Shown here: one piece after another, positions 55,570-64,000 of the stretch
How positions within the stretch are numbered: the first letter of the stretch is position 1
How the letters are laid out: each line of letters opens with the position of its first letter
Source of the DNA: Poecilobothrus nobilitatus
Taxonomy: Eukaryota > Arthropoda > Insecta > Diptera > Dolichopodidae
NCBI GenBank assembly: GCA_947095535.1
Contig: OX352772.1
Span: 168,540,613 to 168,604,612, forward strand
Length of the DNA: 64,000 nucleotides
Reading direction: 5' to 3'
Program-made: the position numbers and the translations under genes
The notes under the pieces: generated by a model
Seen by the model: only the letters and a program-made list of their open reading frames with translations
Databases searched by the model: none
Told to the model about the DNA's origin: nothing

Positions 55570-56894
55570 ATTTTTTTTTTTTTTGCGAGGGTAGGTGGGA
55601 ATCATCGAAGAACACTATAGAGGAGTGAAAACGAGCACGAGTCCTCTATGAGTGTGTGGGACTTTAACCCACTAAACACCAAATCATTTTTTTGACCAAA
55701 CAATAGGTTATACGACCTTTAGTACCAGTGTACTGCCTGGTCAGAGGAAGTTGAGTTAGAGAATGAAAATAGATTTCAAATTGGTAGGCGTATTGTGAAC
55801 AAAATTGTTAATATTCACTTTGAATCTTTGCACGTAGTAAATGTAATCATCACCAATTCTGGCGAACACATGAGGTGGAAGATGGTTCAACATTCGCGAT
55901 GTTCGTACTACAAACGAATTTCCATAAACCGAATTATGCTATCTGGTAATTTGAACTACATAGGGATGGGCAGTAGAGGCTCTCCTTGTTTCTCTTTGGA
56001 ATGCTTTGATAGGAGACGTCAAACTTTTAATCTCGTTAGAACAAGAACCCAACCCTATAAGGTATCTATAAAACAGGGTAAGTTTTTTTGTTAGATGCCG
56101 GAGACCGAGTCGAAAGAGAGTAGAGGTTACATTGGGATCGTTTATTAAATGAATTGCCCTATTTTGCACTTTATCGAGAAATCCCAATGCCATTTTGGAG
56201 GCTCCTACGCAAATATGTGCATTGTACTCCATCTTTGGTTTTAAATATGTTTTATAGATATTTCGGAGATCAGAAAATGAAAAGAAGGCTTTACAACGAT
56301 ACAGGAAACCCATACACCTAGCTGCATCTTTAGCTATACCAAAAATATGGTTGGATCAACTTAATTTTTGATTAAGCTCCATGCCCAAGATGTTAAGCTC
56401 ACCCGCAAGTTGCAAAACTTCCCCTTGAAAAGTTAAAGTTGGGATTGAAGTGTTTCTTTTCCGAGAGACTAAACAGCACTGAGTTTTCTTAGAGTTCAAA
56501 TCGACACTGTTGACTTTGCCCCAATTAGAAATTTTGTCTAAGTCGAGATTTAGTTCAAGGGAAGCAAAATATTTACTGGCGTTGCCTTCATAAAAAGCAA
56601 CGAGCGTGCTGTCGTCTGAAAACAATGGATTGGATTGGAGGTTAAACTTAAAAGATCGTTTATATATATTAAGAAAAGTGTCGGAGAGAAAACAGCTCCT
56701 TGGGGTATACTAGCATTAATTTTGAATTGGTCTGAAGAATAACCATCGACCAGGAAACTCGAACGATTCGAAAGAAAATCTCCAATCCATTTTATAAATA
56801 CACTATCGAATTCCATTGCTTTGCATTTAGCAATTAAAGCATCATGCCAAACTCGGTCAAAAGCTTTAGAAATATCTAACAACAACGGACTAGA
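55570..56894 (-). pseudogene. LINE-S reverse transcriptase fragment, copy 2
   Basis: Same as 50320-51579 but better preserved. The FSDD frame (56625-56356) continues through RKRNTSIPTLTFQGEVLQLA and ELNILGMELNQKLS, giving an unbroken palm-to-thumb stretch. The block before the catalytic box reads ASIPQGAVFSPTLF, where copy 1 has AFLSPTLF. The thumb frame is 56313-55939. The poly-A lies at about 55584-55570. A frameshift before FSDD is shared with copy 1, so it predates the duplication. Confidence 0.85.
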
Positions 56895-58261
56895 AATATC
56901 AAACTCCCCGACATCAGACTCCCCCGAATTTGTTTCAAAATCATTTGAAAGTAAAGTGTTTCTCAAAAATTTAAAAAGATGAGGCACATCAAAAATAGCA
57001 TAGATTTTATGGTTCTGAAATTGAAAGAAAGGTTGATCCGTAGTAACTTTCAATAATCTGAAGCATTTTCGATTATTAGAACCCTGGTCGCAAATAATTG
57101 CCTTAATATTTAAATTTAAATCTAGTATCAATTGAATATTTCTAAGCAGAATGTCTTTAAGAGTTTCACCTTCTGTACAATTTCCCGAAACATAGTATGA
57201 TAAAATATACTTCCAAGTGGTTACTATTCCTCTAACCTTAAAGACCAGTATATGATCTCCAGTATTATAGTTTCTGTCCCCATCAATCTCCAAAATCAAT
57301 AAATCCATCTATCTCATCAGTAGCTTGATGATAGGTGAGTTTTTTTTAAATTTTTATTTCATCCATTAAAATGGAGCATAGTTTTTCATCATCTTTCATC
57401 TTTAATAATTGATTTTTTAAATTAGTCAAAAGCGAAATATTAAAACCAGGCTGTAAGTTTTTAATAGGTATCCAACGATTTAAAGAACTTTGACTTGGTA
57501 AGTTGAAGTCAGGAGTATTTCTCATAAAATTATAACACGTAGCCGACTTAAAATTAACATTTTGAGCCAGATCTCTCTGTTTCTCAGGCCAGATCTTTAC
57601 TTTGGATATCATTACTATTTTTTGCTGAATTAGTATTAGTATTATTGTTATTTTTATTAATTTGACCACAATTACTTTGTTCAGCAGTAAATTCATAAAT
57701 AAGAGAGGGATTATTTAAGTGTAAGAGGGGCACTGAATTTTTTTTTAATTTCATTTTGTACAAATCGCAAATTCGAAAATGTTTACCACATATGTACTTA
57801 TTCTTAGAGTTAAAATTTTTCATAAAACCATAATTTTCGTACCATTTTTCTTTTAATAATTTATCTATTGGAAATCTGAAAATCTGACTATCTCTATTAG
57901 AACCAAAACATGCATTAATACAACATTTTTTCAATTTAGTCATAGGTTTTTTAATATACTCATCTGGAAGTTTTTTAAATTGTACTTCCCAGTCAAAAAT
58001 AGTAGGGAGCGCCTTTTTTTTTAACTTTGTTTTACCTAAATAGCATTTTTCAAAATGCGCAGTGCAAATGACTTTGTTTTTAAAATTTATATTCTCCAGT
58101 TTACAATTGTTCAACCATATATCGCGAATTTTGCTATTTTCTTTGGGGAACTTTATTAGTCTAATATTTGAAATTGAAATATTACCTTTTTTATTAAGAC
58201 AATTTAAAACACTGCACTTAATAGAATTTTTCAATTTAGGATTTAAAGGTTTCACATTCAT
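56895..58261 (-). pseudogene. P-element-like transposase with two THAP domains, copy 2
   Basis: ATG at 58261. The frame 58261-57584 (225 aa) is intact through both THAP domains (Cys16/21, Trp49, Cys66/His69; Cys114/118, Cys158/His161) and the Asn-rich linker (ending SNDIQSKDLA). This shows the pre-mutation state of copy 1. Then 57696-57346 overlaps in another frame with the central region, a TAA follows DEIKI, and 57308-56895 carries the RNase H-like aspartates (ICDQGSNN, FDVPHLFKFL). A shift, a stop and the LINE-S insertion are shared with copy 1. It cannot make full transposase, but a two-THAP DNA-binding protein could be made from the first frame. Confidence 0.87.
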
Positions 58262-58934
58262 TTTTCATAAAAGTATTATTGATTACCAACAAAATAAATT
58301 AAAATTTTTTTACAAAAATTCTTTGTTAAATTTTATACCTTACACTAATTACTTTTTTAATTTTTATGTTAAATCCACTTTTAAACAATTAAACCTTAAG
58401 AAAATCGATAACAAACAACTACACAAATAAGTACCTACATATATAAATAGTGCATACATAATAATAATACAAACATATTATATGATTATTCATAACAATT
58501 AAAAGCGTATAACAATATCAATAACAAAAATAACAAAACAGAAACAATATCAAAAAAATAATAATAAACAGAGAATAATAAAAACAGCCAACTCAAATAA
58601 GAATTATGTTACACTTTTTTTTTTCTCTATACTATACAATACACATTATACATATACATATGTACCTAATTTAGTATAACAGGTTGTTCAAATTTTTTTG
58701 GTGTACATACTCAGCTTATTGTATATTCTTATTTTATGGTACCTAATGTCAATTTAAATATTGGAAGTTTATTTTGCTTAGAACATCTATTAGTGTTTTT
58801 AATCTATGCTATTACCTAATTAATTATAGATATCTATAAAACTAGTAATATGTGCTTGCATTGCAAGCGTCAAACAGATGATTAAATCGCATGAAGAAAA
58901 AGCATATTGAAAAATCATTATATCACTGATTTTT

Positions 58935-59545
58935 ATAGTAAGGGATCATAAACGCTCTTATTCTCCAACACGCGGTTTTGAACCATCGTCGAGAAACAAA
59001 AGTTGTAGATCTGGTCAAGATCTATTTAATGATACTCCACATGATAATATACCGTTTTCTGTTATATTAAGGGCTTATAAACAGTTTCAGGAACCAAGCA
59101 GGGCGTGCTAGAACAATGGTCCCCAAACTAAATAACTGAATAACTCGCCAAGATCTTTTCAATGATAACCCACATGATCATATACGGCTGCTTTTATATC
59201 AAAGGCTTATAAAAGCTTTCTGGGCCCAAGCAGGGTATCCTAAAACCAAAGTCCCAAAACAAAATTTATTAAGTTCACCAAGGCTTTTTTAATGATACCC
59301 CATGATAATATACCGCTTAATTTGATATTAAGTGCTTATAAACGGTCTCAGGGACCAAGCAGGGCGTCCTAGAATACTGGTCCCCAAACAAAAGTTGAGG
59401 AGCTCGCCAAGACCTTTTCAATGATATGCCATATGACAATATTTGGGTATAAATATTGAAATCCCTATACAACATATAAAGGGCTAAAGGGGCTCCTTTG
59501 GAACCAAAAACCAATTTTTCTGGATGGTTTCACACCAAATTCTAT
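58935..59545. repeat. Tandem array, ~131-bp unit, unit 2
   Basis: Same array as 53623-54150 with an additional partial unit at its start (AAGGGATCATAAACGCTCTT ... GTTGTAGATCTGGTCAAGAT) that unit 1 lacks. Confidence 0.88.
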
Positions 59546-59654
59546 CAAATGCTTTTTGCAGCTAGTCTCTAGCACATCTAGAAGTGCTTCATCTTTTTGA
59601 TACGAAATGAGTGAGTGGTTTCATGCATATGTTAGGAACAGCTTCATATATATA

Positions 59655-60190
59655 AAATAATTACATATTTTTACAATTATATATTAATTTCAATTATATT
59701 TTCCATTTCAATTATTTTTCTCTTATACAAAATTACCTTAATTTTTGGATTTAAAATTACATATTTTTACAATTATATAATAATAATTCATATTGTATTA
59801 TCATTTTTATACTTTTTTATAATATGCACTGAGCTGTGCCGAAATAGATATTTAAGAGAACTATATAAATTCCAACAAGTATTCTTAATATTAATTCTCT
59901 TAATACATACAACTATTAAAATGACTATTACTAAATTAATTATAGATGTATATAAAATTACATATTTTTACAATTATATATTAATTTAATTTATTTTTTC
60001 CATTTCAATTATTTTTCTCTTATACAAAATTTACTTAATTTTTGGATTTAAAATTACATATGTATTGTTACAATTATATAATAATTATTCATATTTTATA
60101 ATCATTTTTATACTTTTTCAAAATATGCACTGATCTGTGCCGAAATAAATATTTAAGAGAATTATATAAATTCAACTATTAAAATGACTA
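59655..60190 (+). repeat. ~301-bp tandem monomers upstream of LINE-N
   Basis: GCACTGAGCTGTGCCGAAAT at 59826 recurs as GCACTGATCTGTGCCGAAAT at 60127, with flanking text (TTTAAGAGAA, ATTAAAATGACTATT) also repeated, so the period is about 301. Each monomer itself holds a ~95-base sub-repeat (AAAATTACATATTTTTACAA). A third monomer lies in unit 1 at about 54250-54452. Tandem 5' monomers acting as promoters are known in some LINEs; here this is inference. Confidence 0.75.
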
Positions 60191-60227
60191 TTTCCCAATT
60201 AATTATAAATATATATGCTCTTTTAAG

Positions 60228-61420
60228 ATGACTGACTTAAGTACAGCAATTCACGAATATGTAATCAAACTAGAATATTCTACAGAACCAATGCAAAATG
60301 TTACAATTAACTACAAAGAAAACTTAAATATAATTTATTTAAACGTACAAAGTTTACGTAATAAATTATACGAAGTAGAAGCATTGACCAAATTAGATAA
60401 ATATGACGTGTATATAATTGTTCTTACTGAAATCTGGCTAAATAAAGAAGAAAATAAATATTTTAACTTACCTGTTATGTCCCTTATTTCTGTAATAGAG
60501 CAACAAGTTATGGTGGTGTTGCAATATTTATTAAAGAGTATATTAAAGAGTATTAAAGAGTATTTACGAAGAAGAGTACTTTTGATCTAATATCTTGGTA
60601 ATCAAGCTAATAACATACAATATAAATATTATTGCTTTTTATAGATCTCATTACACAAAAATGGAAGATTTTATTAGCAAGGCTGATGCAATTACCTTGA
60701 ATCATAAAAGTTTTTTTTTATTTTAGATGACTTCAACATAAACCTTTTTGATGTAAATAATAAATATGTGCAAGATTACTCCAATATGTTGATATCTAAT
60801 GGCTATCTTATTTATAACAAGATTTCTTTAGAATACGTGACAAGAAAGGCAACAAAAAATATAATACTCCACTTTATTACAGATATGTTCAAATTCAAAT
60901 ATAATTTTCATGTTCTAGACAGTCCATTATCAGATCATCAACAATTTTTCGTAAGTGCTAGTTTAAACCCTACTAAAACAATTGCTCAAAGCGTAAAAAC
61001 AGTATTGGATTATAGTAATTTATCAAAAGATTTTTTTTGGAATAACTTATACTCATACCAAACTTTTGATAACTTTGTTAGGGCATTAAGTGGACTATTA
61101 CTTCGATATACCAAAACTATCCCATTCAACAGAATAAAGAGAAAACACGACTGAATAACTACTGAAATTTCTAAAATGATTAAAATCCGGGACTCGTTCT
61201 ATAAATATAAAAGAAAATACCCCAATGACGAGAATGTTAAGAGTCTGTTTGAAAAATACAAGAATATAGTAAAAAAATTAATTTTTCGAGGCCAAAGCTA
61301 AATATTACTCGGGTTTGATAACTAAAGATCCAAGAAATCCGAAATTCATTTTACATACATATGAATCACTCAGATCAAAAAAAAAAAGTATTAACAAAAA
61401 AATTAATATGATATCTGTAT
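60228..61420 (+). pseudogene. LINE-N endonuclease, lacking reverse transcriptase
   Basis: ATG at 60228 (MTDLSTAIHEYVIKLEY) directly after the monomers. An APE-type endonuclease follows: NIIYLNVQSLRNKLYEVEAL with the first catalytic Asn, then VLTEIWLNKEEN with the Glu, shifts at about 60475-60590, ILDDFNINLFD (GDFN-type motif with Asp for Gly, about 60722), and SPLSDHQQFFV with the catalytic SDH (60927-60950). The linker KYKRKYPNDENVKSLFEKYK and YYSGLITKDPRNPKFILHTY follow to about 61420, where homology stops before any RT motif. No ORF1 lies upstream; the element either lacks it or lost it. 3' loss is unusual for LINEs and points to later deletion. Confidence 0.8.
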
Positions 61421-61729
61421 ATTTCATACATACATATAGTAACAAGCAATTTAACATTTTGAATAGTAATTTTTTTAACATATAAAATGTAATTGGATAT
61501 CTTATTATTAAGTAGTAGTAAAATTGAAAAAATGAATTTTTTTCTTTAACATTGCTTAGCTCAAAAGCTTTTAATTACAATTTATAAAATGTACAAAAAT
61601 AAAAAAATTACCTAAATAAAAATACAAACCGATTTATTGTATTTTAAAGTATTTTAAATTATTTAAATTTTATATTAAAAAAAAATAAATAATTGCCTAG
61701 GTAAGAATTAATTGTCTGGGATCATTAAA

Positions 61730-62085
61730 ATGGAAAAATGTTGTTGTAAAATGTGTTTGAAAGTAATTCTGGAGATGCATGTAGAATAAAGATGACAAAT
61801 TTTGTTAACTTAATTTTGTTAAATTTGTTGTAGTACAACATCTATTGATGGGTTCATTTCTTCGGTACTCTGTATTGTGTTTATAATCCATTAAAAATTT
61901 AGTATTTCTAGTTTGCCTAACACTATCGTTAAGTCTAAACTTGTTAGTAAGAGATTGGATAGAAATACTATTATTCAAAATATCAAAAGTAAAACATGAA
62001 GACAATAATTGACTACCTAATGATAAAGAAAGTATATTCAGCTTTCTTTTTTGCGTCCGTAATGTTTTAATCTTTTGTTGAATTT
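61730..62085 (-). pseudogene. LINE-C 3' fragment
   Basis: The - strand matches 10440-10790 of LINE-C closely: NNSISIQSLTNKFRLNDSVR, QTRNTKFLMDYKHNTEYRRN, EPINRCC. It is a separate insertion of the same family with substitutions. Only about 350 bases are kept. Confidence 0.85.
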
Positions 62086-62700
62086 TTTCTCTGGATTAGG
62101 ACTGAAAAAACACAAAAAAATTTATCTTTGCGCCAACGTTTCGTATATTTTCTATACTTTTTCAAGGCTAAAAATATTTTTTAGAACTTTATATATAGTT
62201 TTTTAACTCATTAATATTTTACAATTACATCCTACCTTAAGATAATAATTTAAGGTCGTCTAATAAACTTTTTAAACATTATAAATATTCTTAAAAAAAT
62301 TGTAAATTTAACATTATTTACCCACAATTAAAAAAATAAAAAATTATAAAAAAAAGAGTTTAACAAGCAAAAAAAAATTATATAAATATTAATAATTTAA
62401 GCGCTTAAAAACACGAACAAAATGTACTAATAAATTACAACAACAATTATATAGTTATGTATATATTACACATATCAAAATAGACAGACCCAAAAAACCA
62501 GAAAAAAACCAAAATAAAAAAATAACATAATCCCTATTGATCTACATTTTATTGCACCTTATTAACTTATTAGTATATGAATTTTACATTGTCGTTAATG
62601 AAACATCAGGTAGAAAAAATTCTTGACATTATTTGTTTGTTTGTAATGCATTCTTTATAGTCACATAATAGTAATTTATATATGGAGTTTAAATTTTGTG
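62086..62700 (-). other. Probable 3' region of Penelope-like element
   Basis: The - strand holds AGCCTTGAAAAAGTATAGAA, then ATACGAAACGTTGGCGCAAA (about 62170-62130). Such text is common near the ends of Penelope-like elements, by recollection of the family. A+T-rich otherwise, no frame. Confidence 0.45.
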
Positions 62701-64000
62701 TATCAGTTTTGAAATTAATGTTATTCGAGTTTAATTGAATATAAATATATCATTTCGCTAATGTTTCTCTTAAACCAATTTTTTTCTTTGTCTAGAATTT
62801 TGACGTCATCGAAATTAAAAATATGATTTTCTTGTTCAAAATGATGTTGTGCCAGAGCAGTTTTTTCTTCTTTATTTATATTTATATTCTTACAATCATA
62901 TTTATGTTGGTTCATTCTATTTTTCAAAAATTGTTTAGTTTGTCCAATGTAACAGGAATTACATATAGTGCAATCAATTTTATATATTAGATTCGATTGT
63001 TGGAATTTATCTTCCTTATCTTTTAATTTAGAAAAAAGGTTGAAAACTGTCTTGCTATTATAAAAAACTATTCTATGGTTGTGAAATTCTTAAAAAGTCT
63101 TTCTATTTTATTTGATAATTGTGGTATATATTGGAACTTTAAATATTTTATATTTTCATTTGGTGGAACGGTGTGTATCATGTCTATGTTCTTGTAGTCA
63201 TCTGTATGTTTAGATAAATAATTGTTGTAAATCTTGTTAATAAAAAATATTGGATAATTATTTTGAACTAGTAGATCTTTCATTATGTTTATATTTTTAT
63301 TTAAAAATTCTTTTGATGAAATTTTTTATATTTTGTTGAGAATATTTATAACCACATTTTTCTTGTGGTGTATATAAAAAAATTAGCGTTCTCCCCGAAG
63401 TGGTGGGTTTCCTGTACCAATCCGTCGATATAGTGCCATTACTATTTTTAATTATATATACATCAAAAAAAGGTATTTTATTGTCTTTTTCTATCTCTAG
63501 TGTGAATTTGAGTTTATTATGAAAACTATTAAAACATGATACCACGGTGTCTATTTTATCATTAGGGACAGCTAAAATCATATCATCTATATATATCTTC
63601 ACAAACGGTATAACAAAATTAAATTGTTTAAGTACACCAGTAATTACGAAATTCATCACGACGTTTGCTATTGATGGCCTAGCTGGATTACCCATAGCGC
63701 TACCATCTAATTGTTTATAGATTTGTCCGTTGAATTTAAAATAACTAGATTCAAAAATAAAATCTATTAATTCCAAAAATAAATCTAAACTTATTTTCGT
63801 TTATTTTGAAATATGTTGCCATTCGTCCTCAATTATTGGTATGAATAATCTCTTCGATATATTGGTAAATAAAGGTACCACATCTAAAGAAATTATCATA
63901 TAATTTTTTGGTAAATTAATGTTTTTCACCTCTTGCGCAAACTCTGTTGAATTATTAATATTATATTCGAACGTTTTAATGTAATTTAATAATATTTCAT
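62701..64000 (-). pseudogene. Penelope-like element: reverse transcriptase plus GIY-YIG endonuclease
   Basis: It continues beyond the window. On the - strand, 63995-63790 gives YMIISLDVVPLFTNISKRLF. After a stop, 63776-63297 has IYKQLDGSAMGNPARPSIAN and the catalytic VKIYIDDMILAV, then IPFFDVYIIKNSNGTISTDW and RKPTTSGRT. 63283-63068 is the linker, and 63070-62721 the GIY-YIG endonuclease: NLIYKIDCTICNSCYIGQTK, then FLKNRMNQHKYD with the conserved Arg. RT plus a C-terminal GIY-YIG domain is diagnostic of Penelope-like retroelements, which use it to nick target DNA. At least one stop and two frameshifts separate the parts. Confidence 0.9.

Larger units (their letters stand above)
54453..59851. 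repeat. Large tandem duplication, unit 2 (5.4 kb)
   Basis: Second copy of 49202-54452. It is slightly longer because it keeps 64 bases of LINE-S (about 56390-56453) and about 83 bases of the tandem array (about 58941-59023) missing from unit 1. Right of 59851 the sequence continues into LINE-N's 5' repeats without a break. Confidence 0.93.

Overview
The window looks like repeat-dense, very AT-rich DNA from a fly (Diptera). This rests on three things seen in the sequence: several DINE-1/INE-1-type elements, an errantivirus-type LTR retrotransposon with AGTTA...TAACT LTRs and a tRNA-Lys-like primer site, and a P-element-like transposase with THAP zinc fingers. I recognise no host protein gene. 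Almost every coding segment belongs to a transposable element, and nearly all are broken by stops, frameshifts or truncation. Species assignment is not possible from the sequence alone.

Layout. 1-4587: a non-LTR retrotransposon (LINE-1, + strand, running in from outside the window, with a 200-base assembly gap) split by an oppositely oriented DINE-like element (438-2170). 5040-11870: an old Ty3/gypsy fragment (- strand) split by a nearly complete LINE (LINE-C, + strand, ORF1 with a poly-asparagine tract, APE endonuclease, reverse transcriptase). 12486-13700: a third LINE remnant. 15222-20281: DINE-like elements of two families, one carrying a nested insert with 14-bp inverted ends and a 477-bp tandem repeat. 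20651-21575: a dead mariner/IS630-type transposase. 24313-26078: a third DINE-like family. 26090-26870: a tandem pair of tRNA-promoter-like units.

26986-34411 is a complete-ended errantivirus-like provirus (- strand; LTRs, 4-bp target duplication TGTA, primer site, polypurine tract, gag, pol, env), all three genes disabled. 36409-43590 is a BEL/Pao element (+) whose 3' LTR region is broken by an inverted piece of a second BEL copy. 44660-45190 is a decayed THAP-like gene. 46175-47485 is a second copy of DINE family B, and 47855-49605 is an env/pol tail of another errantivirus.

49202-59851 is a head-to-tail duplication of about 5.3 kb. Each unit carries the errantivirus tail, a hAT-like end, a 5'-truncated LINE inserted in frame into a P-element-like transposase gene, and a 131-bp tandem array. 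It runs into the 5' region of yet another LINE (LINE-N, 60228-61420). The window ends in a LINE-C 3' fragment and a Penelope-like element (62085 to the edge) with reverse transcriptase and a GIY-YIG endonuclease.

The elements form layers of nesting that give relative ages: gypsy fragment before LINE-C, LINE-1 before DINE-A, DINE-B before its nested insert, P-like element before its LINE, and all of that before the tandem duplication. Element names such as LINE-1, LINE-C, DINE-A are labels for this window only, not database names. Sequence identities are by eye.
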